Counted from the first letter of the stretch, positions 1-10,349 are shown. The stretch: DNA of 64,000 nt from Takakia lepidozioides (GCA_030704615.1 CM060732.1:80561171-80625170); one strand, 5' to 3'. Numbers and translations: made by a program. Notes: a model not told the origin generated them from the sequence alone.

Positions 1-671
1 ATTTTCCGTTGCACACTTTAAAATAATAATAATAATAATAATAATAAGAGGGGATAGAAGCCCTCGAATTTTATTAATGAGCGCACTTAACTCTCACTAA
101 ACTCAAATATGTAATTGTGATGTTGTTGGGCATATCTTTGGTAATCCTTTGAACACAACAGTGACCCCTGGACAGGAATAAGTAAGTAGCGTCGAAGACA
201 GGACGCGGTCCCCGACCACACAGAGACAGTGACGACAAGGACACCGAGGCCTTAGCAGAAGAAGAAGAAGACGACGACGACGAGAAGTGGGATATATTTC
301 AAAGGGTTGTGTTAAATCACTGTCACGTTACAAACTTCTTAGATGCCGTTGTACAGGTCACCACAAGAAGGTGATGACCGTCAAGAATGTCTTCATTGGC
401 CAAAGCACTGTTACAATAGCAATTGGATCCGTTCTTTTATCTATCCAGCTTAACCATTTAGCGTTCCGGTCTAGAGCAGGCACAAAAGTTGTAAACCACA
501 CCATGTACAATTGGTGCCAATATTCAGTGAACCACATTCTATTGATGGCCGGTATATATTATGCACGGTCGAACTAGTGCCTAATCGTGCACCATCCAAA
601 TGGGTCCAACACCATCCACTGAGTTAACACATCACACTTGAAACTTGTAGCTCACTCATCATTTCACGATC
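1..671. other. Unassigned flank left of the outer gypsy element
   Basis: I recognise no gene here. An (ATA)n microsatellite lies at about 21-48, and a short GAA/GAC-type triplet run lies at about 256-285. A 96-codon open frame at 287-577 has no motif I can name. The sequence ends at the target site ATTCT (672-676) of the neighbouring retrotransposon, so it is the pre-insertion host sequence that should continue at 19111. Confidence 0.5.
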
Positions 672-676
672 ATTCT

Positions 677-1400
677 TGAAAAGTATCTAACTCTCTTTCC
701 TCAGTCCAACTATGCCCAATTTCAGGCGCTTTGTTTATCTTGCTATTCACAGGGAATTCATCAGAATCCCAAGAAAATTGCTTGCTTGAATCAACAACAG
801 TATGGACCTCATGTAACCAGCCTCTCTTATTCTAGTCACAATTCTTTGACTCAGATCGTAACAGAGATCACTCCAGTACAACGATTGTTCAGCCCCGTTC
901 TTCACGGAAGTGTATTCACAAGCCTTAAAGCGAACCTTTCTTGTTCCAAACAGTGAGTGGAATCAGATCTAAACTGTCCCTCTTCAAATGAACTCTTGAT
1001 GAAACCTTAGTCACATGATTTACACAATCACTCTATACAAAAGAGAAATCACATTCCCTGCTGCTGCAAGCCCCCAAAGGCTTGTGATGTCTATTCCAAC
1101 ATCAACCTACAACTCTATAAGCACAGCACCAGTTATAGCATCTGGTCCACCCAGCCACCACGTTGTGCTACATAATCAGATTTCCTGCCCATGCAGATCT
1201 GCTCAAGGCGCTTGTACACCATCATCACTACTCCAGCCATCTTGCCCTGTCCACGCCCCATCAAAATTCTCTAGTCCTGGATCATCTTCATGCACGCGAG
1301 CCTGCTCCATTTAACCTGCAACTGTCAGTTCGGCGATATTCTAACAGTCTCTTGTTCCGAACTGGTTGACAGGTCGACCTTCGTTCCTGACACCTAACAA
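677..1400 (-). repeat. 3' LTR of the outer gypsy element
   Basis: It is homologous along its length to 18403-19105. Both copies start TGAAAAGTATC and end CCTAACA on the plus strand. The visible differences are scattered substitutions and about 20 extra bases near 1350-1375 in this copy. Confidence 0.92.
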
Positions 1401-1419
1401 ACTCCCCTTCCCAAAGACA
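1401..1419 (-). promoter_or_regulatory. Polypurine tract of the outer gypsy element
   Basis: On the minus strand the sequence directly upstream of the 3' LTR reads GGGAAGGGGAG. This is the usual plus-strand primer of LTR retrotransposons and fixes the orientation of the element. Confidence 0.8.
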
Positions 1420-1439
1420 GGTCATTGTCCTCAATGACA

Positions 1440-2568
1440 GTAAACGGGGGGTAATTCATTTTAGGTGTAACCTTCAAAAATACCATATCACCAACGGCAA
1501 ACTCACGAAAAGTTATGTGCTTGTCAGCAAAGAACTTGGCCCGTTCCTGCGCAGCCTACATACTACACTTCACCACATCCAGTACATAGTGCATCTCTCT
1601 GATCCTATCATTCATACTATGCACATTTGATGGTGGTGCAACAAGCGAAGCAGGAGCTAAGCAATCTCGTCCATATAAAGCTTCAAATGGGCTCATGCCA
1701 ATGGCATTGTGGAAATGCTTGTTATAAGCAAATTCCACCATGTACAGATATTGTTTCCAAGAGGACTGTCTTTCACCAACAAACATCCTCAACATATCCT
1801 CTATTGTACGATTGGTTCTTTCTGTCTGAGCATCTGTTTCTGGGTGAAAGGCCGTATTCAGCCTCACCTTGGTCCCCAATTTCTTGAATAAGTCAATCCA
1901 AAAATGACTTGTAAACTTTGAGTCCCTGTCACAAATAATCTCCCGAGGCAGACCATGGATCCTATCTCTTTCATGTACAAGGATGCAACATCAGATGCCG
2001 TAGCACTCATCCTTGTAGCTATCAAGTGGGCTATCTTAGACAACCTATCTACAACCACCATGATACAGTCATGGCTGTTTCTAGTCCTGAGCAATGCCAC
2101 AATGAAATCCATGCTAATGGATTCCCAATTCCATCCAGGAACAGATAATGGTTGTAGTAATCCAGGAGGTCTGACTCTCTCTGACTTTGAACCTGACAAG
2201 GGAAACATTTTTGTACATACTCTTTGATTTTTCTTTTCATGCCCGGCCATAAATAACGTTTCCGTATTGATCAGTAGGTCCTCTGAAAGTCCGGGTGTGG
2301 AATAGATTGGAATATTGTGACTGTCATGAATAATCCGCAATCTCAAGTCTGGGATCAGCGGAACACACAGCCGACCGTCTTAAAATAACACCCTATCTCT
2401 CAAGAGGTATGGCCGGTACTTCTCTTTCTCAATAGAAGTCCTTTGGTCACGAGACAAACTCTTAAATGGCTCTTTGAAGAATTTATCAATCTCATACTGA
2501 CCCTTAATGTCCTGAAATATAGTGCTACTGACGCATGAGACAACAGTAGCTTGTAATGGTCTCCTAGA
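1440..2568 (-). pseudogene. Integrase region of the outer gypsy element
   Basis: Overlapping minus-strand frames give the integrase in order. First comes an H2C2-like segment (CFPCQ near 2200). The core follows with MDFIVALLRT and a VVDRLSKIAHLIATRM motif at about 2040-2120. A second-half segment with LNTAFHPETDAQTERTNRTI at about 1810-1865 carries the final catalytic Glu (the E of TER). Upstream, near 2500-2560, IADALSRRP marks the end of RNase H. The core is divided among frames by at least one shift near 1870 and one near 2230. No chromodomain is evident after the core. Confidence 0.85.
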
Positions 2569-2625
2569 AAGTGCATCAGCAATCACATTCTCTCTTCCCT
2601 TGATATACTTTAGGTCATAATGGAA

Positions 2626-4153
2626 CTACTGAAGCAGCTCTGACCACCTAATCTGCCTCTGACTCAAATGAGGTTGTGTGGTCAAGTATTTCAAACTCTG
2701 ATGGTCAGTCTTTATCACAAAATCAACTGGAAGCAGGTAATGCCTCCATATCTTCAAAGCATGAACTATTGCCAACAGTTTTTTTTCATGAGTTAGGTAA
2801 TTCTTTTTTGCTGGATTGATCTTTTGAGATTCGTAGGCAATCATTTGTCCATCTTGTATCAGCACAGCCCCAATAGCAAGATCACTTGCATCAGTACATA
2901 GTACGATTGCCCCCTTAGTAGGGTCGAGCAATCTCAGTACGAGAGCATGTGTCAAGGCAAACTTCAATTTCTCGAAGCTGTTATCACATTCTCTTGTCCA
3001 GACATCTCTCAAGTTTACAGGACTCGAGTCCTTAAGCAAGTCAGTCAATGGGACTGCAATATGTGAAAATGATTTGACAAACTTCCACAGGAAGCTAGCA
3101 AACCCAATAAAGCTCCTGACTTCTGTCTTGTCACTTGGCTGTGTGGTCAAGTATTTCAAACTTTGATGGTCAGTCTCTATCACAAAATCAACTGGAAGCA
3201 GGTAATGCCTCCATATCTTCAAAGCATGAACTATTGCCAACAGTTTTTTTTTCATGAGTTGGGTAATTCTTTTCTGCTGGACTGATCTTTCAAGATTCAT
3301 AGGCAATCACTTGTCCATCTTGCATCAGCACAGCCCCAATAGCAAGATCACTAGCATCAGTACATAGTACGATTGCCCCCTTAGTAGGGTTGAGCAATCT
3401 CAGTACGGGAGCATGTGTCAAGGCAAACTTCAATTTCTCGAAGCTGTTATCACATTCTCTTATCCAGACATCTCTCAAGTTTACAGGACTCGAGTCCTTA
3501 AGCAAGTCAGTCAATGGGGCTGCAATCTGTGAAAATGATTTGACAAACTTCCGCAGGAAGCTAACAAACCCAATAAAGCTCCTGACTTCTGTCTTGTCAC
3601 TTGGCTGTGTGGTCAAGTATTTCAAACTTTGATGGTCAGTCTCTATCACAAAATCAACTGGAAGCAGGTAATGCCTCCATATCTTCAGAGCATGAACTAT
3701 TGTCAACAGTTTTTTTTCATGAGTTGGATAATTCTTTTCTGCTAGACTGATCTTTCAAGATTCAAAGGCAATCACTTGTCCATCTTGCATCAGCACAACC
3801 CCAATAACAAGATCACTTGCATCAGTACATAGTACGATTGCCCCCTTAGTAGGGTCGAGCAATCTCAGTACGGGAGCATGTGTCAAGGCAAACTTCAATT
3901 TCTCGAAGCTGTTATCACATTATCTTATCCAGACATCTCTCAAATTTACAGGACTCGAGTTCTTAAGCAAGTCATTCAATGGGGCTGCAATCTGTGAAAA
4001 TGATTTGACAAACTTCCGCAGGAAGTTAGCAAACCCAATAAAGCTCCTGACTTCTGTCTTGTCACTTGGCTTAGGCCATTCAACCACTGTCTGAACTTTC
4101 TTAGGATCAATTGAGATTCCATCTTTGGAGATGCAAAATCCCAAGTAATCCAT
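2626..4153 (-). pseudogene. RT-connection/RNase H region, tandemly triplicated
   Basis: The minus strand encodes SDKTEVRSFIGF, then the connection, then the RNase H active-site segment CTDASDLAIGAVL and the ETDHQSLKYLTTQP segment, three times in a row. The ACTTGGCT landmarks near 3135, 3601 and 4066 are about 465-466 bases apart. At each internal junction YLTTQP is followed directly by SDKTEVRSFIGF, instead of the normal continuation HLSQRQIRWSELLQ seen only once, near 2640. T-run length changes (near 2780, 3245 and 3710) interrupt the frame. The repeats are nearly identical, so the triplication is recent relative to the element. Confidence 0.85.
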
Positions 4154-5090
4154 GTGGTAGACCTACAAAGAACTCACACTTGTTTCTCTTAGCAAACAGG
4201 TGGTTCTCTCTCAATATGTCTAAGACCAAGCGTAAATGTTGTTCATGATCCTCTTCAGACTTTGAGTATATCAATATATCATCTATGTAGACTAGGACCA
4301 TCTTCCCCAAATATTTCTGGAACAGGGAATTCATCAGATGAGTAAATGTTGCTGGAGCATTCGTGAGCCCAAATGGCATCACCATGAATTTGTAATGACC
4401 AAAATGAGACCGAAATCCTGTCTTTGCTATATCAGAATTCTTGATCCATATCTGATGATATCCAGACTGAAGATCAAGTTTTGAAAAAACCTGACTCCCA
4501 TACAGATAGTCAAACAAATCGTCCACACGAGGCAAATGAAACTTATTCTTGATGGTGACCTTATTCAACCATCTATAGTCCACACATAGTCTCAAAGTCC
4601 AGTCTTTCTTCTTCTTAAACATTACAGGGGCAACCCAAGGGGATTTGCTTGGACGAATATACCCCTTTTCCAACAGGTCATTCAACTGCCTTTCTAACTC
4701 TTCACTTTCTGCAATTGAATGCCTGTACGGTGCCCTTGCAACCGGTACAACATCTGTCATCAACTCGATAACATGATCAACCTCCCGTTCAGGGGGCATT
4801 CCAGGGATCTCATCATGAAACATATCTTTATATTCATTCATGATTAGGTCAAGTCTGGGATGTGACTTCCCCTCTTCCTGATTTGTTTCCAAGACTTCAT
4901 GCAAGCTAACAGCAAAAAGCTGAGCACTCCCCTTCCACATACATCTCTTCATCTGAATAACTGACAAGACAGGTACATTGGGAAGAGCTCTAGTACCTCT
5001 GATATTGAATCCTTTCCCGTTGGGCAAGGTACCACTAACCAGTCCGGACTTGCAAGCCACCACAGCATCAGCCGGATTTAGCCACCGCAT
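4107..5090 (-). pseudogene. Reverse transcriptase region of the outer gypsy element
   Basis: This 327-codon frame carries recognisable Ty3/gypsy reverse transcriptase blocks. These are the [20 protein letters not shown] region, the [10 protein letters not shown] block, [12 protein letters not shown], and the catalytic [10 protein letters not shown] with its Asp pair intact. It begins in the protease-to-RT linker and ends by a frameshift near 4150, where the reading continues in the next frame with [18 protein letters not shown]. The product would be RNA-dependent DNA polymerase acting in virus-like particles, but the frame is no longer joined to gag or integrase. Confidence 0.9.
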
Positions 5091-5587
5091 GCCAATGATG
5101 CAGTCGTACCGAGCTCCTTCCTAGACCTCGAAGTCAGCCATAGTTTGTACGCCTTGCATGACCATCGGTACATTTGAGATGTGTTTGTACGTAGAATCCA
5201 CACCACCATCTGATAACAGGATTTGACAGGGTTGCATGTCTTCCTGAACTAGTCCCAATTTGTCAGCAAAACCCTTTGACAACAGGTTATGAGTGCTGCA
5301 TGTATCAATCCAGCCACTCTCCCCTGAACCCGTATCACACTCGGGTCGTGCTCTATTTGGTCTCTCATGAAAGTTGCAGAAATCCGCACATTAGGACCTT
5401 TCCCTTTTTCTTGTCCTGACTTCTCCCCAGTTTCAACAACAGCACAAGGTTCTGCAGGCTCTTCAACTGTCAAGGCGGCTGTTTGTCGAGCCTGACGATA
5501 ATTCGGGTACTTCGTACACTCAGCAACTCTGTTTCCGGGTTCATGGCACAAGAAACACAAACCCTTATGCCTGTGTTCTTCCTGCTC
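5091..5587 (-). pseudogene. Gag zinc knuckle and protease region
   Basis: The minus strand reads through a CCHC-type knuckle, CFLCHEPGNRVAEC. The third ligand is Asn where His is normal, so zinc binding is probably lost. Downstream, a second frame gives the aspartic protease start as DTCSTHN where the family has DTG followed by A/S-T-H-N, a Gly-to-Cys change in the catalytic triplet. The knuckle frame runs on past this point into stop codons, so a frameshift separates the two. The right edge abuts the TSD of the inserted TIR element. Confidence 0.8.
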
Positions 5588-5595
5588 TTTGAAAC

Positions 5596-5611
5596 CCTGG
5601 GGGGTGCACTC
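5596..5611. repeat. Left terminal inverted repeat of the PPR-carrying transposon
   Basis: This is CCTGGGGGGTGCACTC, directly preceded by the target duplication TTTGAAAC at 5588-5595. It pairs perfectly with the right end. Confidence 0.9.
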
Positions 5612-5933
5612 TTTATAAAATGTCCGTATCACGTGCGTTCGCCGCCTAATAAAAAAACCCCCTGTATACGGGTCCTTGGATCATTTATACCCCCTCTGTG
5701 CATACATTTTGAAGATTATAAAACCCCCTCCTGTAAATATATAGAAATTTGTAATTTTTAAAAAGTACCGCCTTCTGTATGTATATTTTCTTTTTCAATA
5801 ATTAAAAATACCCTCAAATATGTATATGTATGTTTTTATATTATATCAAGTTTATTCATTTAAAAATAGAATAAATTCTAATAAATTAATTAAAAAAAAT
5901 CTGTTTGCCCTCGATAAAACTTGCTGTGGAATC

Positions 5934-6082
5934 TCACTTTGAACAATAATCAGATGCAGAGAGGAAATGGACATTGTCAATGCCCGATGTGCAAGAGGCC
6001 TGAAGAAAGTTTCCATTTTCTGATATACAGTCCTGGGTATTTTCATCAGAGAGTGACCCTCTTGAAGACCATCAAGACCTAG
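5934..6082 (+). pseudogene. LINE-type C-terminal zinc-binding fragment
   Basis: The plus strand reads NQMQRGNGHCQCPMCKRPEE, then FHFLIY and FHQRVTLLKTIK before a stop. This matches the Cys/His-rich tail found after the reverse transcriptase in non-LTR elements, and it is the same family as the LINE fragments at 9597-9745 and 54442-54780. The final Cys of the motif is Ser here. Only the last roughly 50 codons are present, on the strand opposite to the PPR fragments. Confidence 0.65.
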
Positions 6083-6290
6083 TCACTGCACCTCTGTTCA
6101 TCAACTAGGACAATTTCTGAACTTGTTCTACAGTTTCAACCTTCACAAGGTCCAATTATGTTCAAAACCTACTGTTGAGAATTCCTCTCCAAAAAGAGAT
6201 TTCGTGCGCCTTTGCTGCCACCGTTGGAGTCCAACCTGACTCGCAGTTGATAGAGTTCAATACATTCAATTAGGTGACAAGCATTTCATT

Positions 6291-6572
6291 TCACCAATAC
6301 TCCCCACAAGAACAAACACCATTTTGGAAGTGGTGAAAGCGGTTTGCATCTCGTACAACAATCTCTTGCTTAGCTATCTTTGAGATGAATTTGGTGGCTG
6401 TGTGGCAATCACCACACATCCGAAGATTCCTGATGATCCCCAAAGACATCCCAGAGGGTGTGTTGATAAGCCCAAAAACAATGGCCAGCTTCTCATTGCG
6501 GTGGCAAAGAGACGATTCTTTAAGCTCTTCCTCAACATCATGCAATGCAAAGTGGGATTCACCCCTTCGCAC
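6291..6572 (-). pseudogene. DYW deaminase domain fragment of a PPR protein
   Basis: This 93-codon frame covers the end of a DYW domain. It contains EKLAIVFGLINTP, then NLRMCGDCHTATKFIS with the CxxC zinc ligands, then the conserved VVRDANRFHHF and CSCG segments, ending in GEYW rather than the canonical DYW tripeptide. The usual HxE catalytic motif (H-S-E) appears as R-N-E, so the catalytic and zinc-binding His is lost. DYW domains act as cytidine deaminases in organellar RNA editing. This copy lies in a mobile element, is split from its PPR tract by frame changes near 6572-6600, and is unlikely to be active. Confidence 0.85.
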
Positions 6573-6573
6573 A

Positions 6574-7367
6574 TCATTTGCTCATAGGTCTCCAAAGCCT
6601 CCATCCCGCGCCCTTGTTGTGCATATCCTGCAATCATCGCACTCCACGACAGCACATCTCGTTCAGCCATACCGTTGAACACTCCCTTCATACATGTCCA
6701 CGAGGGTATTGTTCATAATGACATTTGATACAATTGCAAATCTGACAATGTCGCCATGGACCTCTTTGCCCTTTTCCAAAGCTGACAGGCTTGCACACAC
6801 ATTGCAAATGTACACAAACGTGATTTGGTCAGGCTTCACCCCTTCCCCCATCATTTGATCATAGGTCTCCAAAGCCTCCATACCACGTCCCTGTTGTGCA
6901 TACCCTGCAAGCACCGCACTCCATGACACCACACCTCGTTCAGCCATGGAAACTCCCTTCGCATCCTTATTGCACCCACATTTGGCATACATGTCCACCA
7001 GGGGAGTGTTCAGAATGACATCTGGTACAATTCCAGCTTTGACAATGTCACCATGGACCTCTTTCCCCTTTTCCAGAGCTCGCAGGCTTGGACACGCATT
7101 GCATCCTGCCAACATTATATTCCACGTGATCAAAGATCGTTGAGGCATTCTGTTGAACACTTGGTGAGCATCAATGATGCTCCCGCACATAACATACATG
7201 TTGACAAGGGTGTTGAGTAGAAAAACATTGTGGACTCCCTCTCTTGATCTTCTTTCAGAAGCTGTGGTCATGGTTGAGGTGCCTGATTTTATCAACTGTG
7301 CCGCTGCAGCTGCTGCCTTTAGTTGACCATCTACCCATGCAGGTTTCTTGTAGCTACTGACCCCCAC
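6574..7367 (-). pseudogene. PPR repeat tract fragment
   Basis: The minus strand encodes PPR motifs of the plant PLS class in series. They include VNMYVMCGSIIDAHQVFNRM, then SLITWNIMLAGC, KGKEVHGDIVKAGIVPDV, VDMYAKCG, VVSWSAVLAGYAQQGRGMEA and EGVKPDQITFV, then a second KGKEVHGDI unit. PPR proteins bind organellar RNA, one motif per base. The copy begins with an Ala-rich segment and has a frame break near 6670. Adjacent fragments repeat the same motifs almost word for word, so the tract arose by duplication of one source gene. Confidence 0.85.
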
Positions 7368-7573
7368 ATGGAATCAAGGTAATCTGGAGCTTGAAGTCCA
7401 GCCCTCTTGGATGAATCTGGACCCACACTCTATCCATGCTCATTCAGGGAAAAACAGGGAAAAACTTTGATAACAGAGAAAAACAGGCTGAAATGTGTTG
7501 AAGAAGGTACCTTCATTAGCAGCGCCTTGTTCTATCAAATACACTGCTGCCGCTGCTGTTTCTAGTTGACCAT

Positions 7574-8290
7574 CTACCCACGCAGCTTTTTTGTAGCTAT
7601 TGATCCGCAGGGAATTAGAAGTAATCTTGTATTTAAAATCGACCTCTTGGATGAATCGTGTTCCTCGACACCACCTCGTTCAGCCATAGTGTTGAACACT
7701 TCCTCCGCATCCTCAATGCTCCCACAATGGCATACATGTCCACAAGGGTATTGTTCATAATCACATCCGGTACAATTCCAGCTTTGGTGATGCAACCATG
7801 CACCTCTTTGCCCTTTTCTATGGCTGCAGGCTTGCACACGCACTGCAAAGCACACAAACATGATGTGGTCGAGCTTCACCCCTTCCCCCATCATCTGCTT
7901 TCAGGTCTCCAAAGCCCCATCTCGCGCTCCTGCTCTGCACACCCTGCAAGCATCGTGTTCCACGACACCACATCTCATTCAGCCATAGTGTTGAATACTC
8001 CCTTGGCATCCTCAATGCTCCCACATTTGGCATACATGGCCACCAGAGCAATGTTCAGGATGACATCTGGTACAATTACAGATTTGATGATGTCACCAGG
8101 GATCTCTTTGCCCTTTTCCAGGGCTACCAGACGCACTGCAAACGCACACAAACGTTATGTGGGCGGTTTCACCCCTTCCCCCATCATTTGCTCATAGGTC
8201 TCCAAAGCCTCCATCTCGCATCCCTGCTGTGCATACCCTGCAAACATCACAATGCACGACACCACATCTTGTTCAGCCATAGTGTTCAGA
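7574..8290 (-). pseudogene. Second PPR fragment cluster, multiply frameshifted
   Basis: PPR motifs are visible in all three minus-strand frames. They include KGKEVHGCITKAGIVPDVIM and NNTLVDMYA near 7740-7810. The GEGVKLDHIMFV type recurs near 7870-7890, and CACASL-like pieces and an AGYAQQG-type segment lie near 8200-8240. No continuous frame exceeds about 100 codons. The pieces correspond to the same PPR units as the neighbouring tracts but are more degraded. Confidence 0.75.
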
Positions 8291-8502
8291 ATGACAGGTA
8301 ATCTGACAGGCATTCACATTTTTGCCTCGGTTGTCCCACCATTGACAAGGGTCAGAAAAGTATTCATTCCACAGCTTCTCCTCATCTCTGTTACCTCTTT
8401 TAGGATACTTTCATGTTGTCAGTTGGGAGTATCATGTCAAAATCACTCCAAATTATCAAAGATTCACTCATCCAGCTAACTTGCAGAATTCAATATGGAT
8501 AT

Positions 8503-8997
8503 TTAGGGCCGATTATGATAAGAGGGAAAAACAGGGTGAAATGTGTTGAAGAAGGTGCCTTCATTAACAACGCTTGATTTTATCAATTGTGCCGCTGCTG
8601 CTGCAGCTTCCACTTGACCATCTATCCATGTAGGTTTCTTGTAGGTAATCATAGTTAATCTGGAAAACGGCTCCTGGCAAATCACCTTCATCTTCCCAGA
8701 CAATCTTCTCCGCACAGCATGGATTTCCTTAATTCTGGGATGCAACTTGTCATCTACAACGAAGGTGTGCACCCTGTTGCAAACCTCAATGCAGCAGCGA
8801 CCTGGCTCCTTTTCAACCCCTCTGACCTTCATCATTCTTCTCACCTTTACAGTATCAACCCACCTGCCAGCTACAGCATAGATGTTTGATAGCAAAATAA
8901 GTCGCGGCATCCTGTTCATTCCACTTAAGGATAGATGTTGCCGCACGTTCAGGTCCACTGCCTCATCCAGTTGTCCCGCACGTCCAAGAAGGTCCAC
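8503..8997 (-). pseudogene. E/E+ motif region of a DYW-class PPR protein
   Basis: The frame starts MDLLGRAGQLDEAVDL and continues ILLSNIYAVAGRWVDTVKVR, VRGVEKEPGRCCIEV and VHTFVVDDKLHPRIKEI. These are the conserved C-terminal E and E+ segments that follow the last PPR motif in PLS-class editing factors. The DYW domain that should come next is replaced by an Ala-rich segment also found near 7290. The order of domains along the minus strand (PPR, E, PPR, PPR, DYW) shows rearranged duplicates rather than one gene. Confidence 0.82.
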
Positions 8998-9012
8998 CTT
9001 GCAGCCAAAGTG

Positions 9013-9240
9013 CTATATTGTCGGAGTGACACCATGATCTTGAATCTCCAGGGCTGCCAGGCTTGCACATGCACTGCAAACGCACACAAACGTGATGTGG
9101 TCGGGCTTCACCCCGTCGCACATCATTTGCTCATAGGTCTCCAAAGCCTCCATCCCACGTCCCTGCTGTGCATACCCTGCAAGCACCACACTGCACGACA
9201 CCACATCTCGTTCAACCATAGTGTCGAACACTCCCTTTGA
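9013..9240 (-). pseudogene. PPR motif pair
   Basis: The minus strand encodes MVERDVVSCSVVLAGYAQQG, then MEALETYEQMMCDGVKPDH and VCVCSACASLAALE. It is another copy of the unit seen at 6663-7367. It runs into the E-motif region at 8997 after a frame change, so these two pieces may have been contiguous in the captured gene. Confidence 0.78.
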
Positions 9241-9596
9241 CTTTGTAAATGAAGATAGGTCCTTTGATGGGGCATGGATTGAAGTGGTTTCACAGTCCTA
9301 CTTGTTGTTTCCTCCTCGCCATGTCCATCTTTTGCTTTGGGGCGGGGTCTAGGGCTGGCAAGGTTTTAGCAACCAGTGACATGACTCTCTCTCTCCTCCT
9401 CTTTGTTCTGCCCAATCTGGGTGCAGGGTCTATGGCCACAAGGCTATCATGAGTACTTTCTCCCTCACACACACCTCTCCCTGTTCCGCCCCAACTGGGC
9501 ACGGACTGGGTAAATGGCCACAATGCAATGGCAAACGTCGTATGAGTACATTTCGCTCTCTCTACTCTTGGCAATAGACTGAAATTGAAATGCAGG

Positions 9597-9745
9597 TCAG
9601 GGAGTGTACCTTTGAACAAACAAACAGATGCAGAGATGAGAGGTAACCTGTCAATGCCCGACGTGCGGGAAGCCTGAAGACTAAACATTTTCTGATACAT
9701 TTCCGGTGTACACTCCCATCTGAGAGCGACCCTCGTCACTTACAT
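9597..9745 (+). pseudogene. Second LINE C-terminal fragment inside the PPR-carrying transposon
   Basis: The nucleotide sequence parallels 5934-6082: an AACAGATGCAGAG core, then TGTCAATGCCCGACGTG, then TTTTCTGATACA. It encodes a frame-broken version of the CPMC...HFLIH zinc-binding tail. It sits at about the mirror position of the first copy relative to the element ends, although both copies run in the same direction. Confidence 0.55.
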
Positions 9746-10015
9746 CAAGAACAGATCCTTGCACGGCTGTTCGCCAAGATGCACCCACATTTTGCAAACA
9801 TGTCCACCAGGGTATTGTTTAGAATGACAGCTGGTACAATTCCAGCTCTGAAGATGTCGCCATGGACCTCTTTCCCCTTTTCCAGAGCTGCCAAGGCAGT
9901 GTTTAGAATGACATTTGGTACAATTCCAGCTTTGACAATATCCCCATGCACCTCTTTGCCCTTCTCTAGGGCTGCCAGGCTTGTACGACGCCACATCTTG
10001 TTCAGCCATCTTCGC
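9740..10015 (-). pseudogene. PPR fragment with tandem ALEKGKEVHGDI units
   Basis: The minus strand encodes LAALEKGKEVHGDIVKAG, then IVPNVILNT, and immediately repeats ALEKGKEVHGDIFRAGIVPA and VILNNTLVDMFAKCG. The tandem duplication lacks the intervening PPR helices, which is not a functional PPR arrangement. Confidence 0.75.
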
Positions 10016-10019
10016 GGAA

Positions 10020-10125
10020 GGGAAGGCGAACGCGGGAGAGGAGATGAGAGGAGGAGAGGGAAAAGAGAAAGCCGCGGGAGGGAAGGGGAGAAAGATCGTG
10101 GGGAGAGAGAAAAAAAAAAAACCAA
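10020..10125 (+). repeat. Purine-rich GA tract
   Basis: Over roughly 100 bases the plus strand is almost only G and A, ending in an A-run. It separates the captured PPR fragments from the right subterminal region of the transposon. Confidence 0.6.
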
Positions 10126-10127
10126 AT

Positions 10128-10190
10128 AAAAGGAATTGATCCCGCGGTGCATCGTAGCCTAATCGTCGTTCTTACCACTACACTACCCCT
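10128..10190 (-). other. tRNA-like (Pol III A/B box) segment
   Basis: On the minus strand, TAGTGTAGTGGTAAG resembles a tRNA A box. About 35 bases later, GGGATCAATTCC resembles a B box (GGTTCRANTCC). No acceptor stem or complete cloverleaf is visible, so this is at most a tRNA-derived SINE head or tRNA relic. Confidence 0.35.
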
Positions 10191-10325
10191 GAAAACTCAA
10201 CAACCCCCTCCTGTAATATTATATTTAAGGTGTTTTAAACCCCCCTCTGTATGTATAATGTTGTACATGGGGGGGGTTTAAAATACCCCCTCCTGTGCAC
10301 GCACGTGGCTGGTACATTTAATGAG

Positions 10326-10341
10326 GAGTGCACCCCCCAGG
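10326..10341. repeat. Right terminal inverted repeat of the PPR-carrying transposon
   Basis: GAGTGCACCCCCCAGG is the exact complement of the left end. It is followed by the second copy of the duplication TTTGAAAC at 10342-10349. Confidence 0.9.
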
Positions 10342-10349
10342 TTTGAAAC

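Larger units (their letters stand above)
5596..10341. mobile_element. Non-autonomous TIR transposon carrying captured PPR-DYW fragments
   Basis: The ends are a perfect 16 bp inverted repeat, CCTGGGGGGTGCACTC (5596-5611, and its complement at 10326-10341). They are flanked by the identical 8 bp direct repeat TTTGAAAC (5588-5595 and 10342-10349). Weaker inverted similarity continues inward to the CACGTGCG motif on each side. Removing the element rejoins the gag reading frame of the outer gypsy element. An 8 bp duplication fits hAT, and some Mutator-like elements; the termini are not canonical for either. Subterminal copies of ACCCCCTCCTGT-like motifs occur at both ends (about 5658, 5690, 5722 and 10198, 10237, 10287). 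The interior is almost wholly PPR/E/DYW coding fragments on the minus strand plus two LINE relics. I see no transposase, so it must have moved in trans. Confidence 0.88.
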
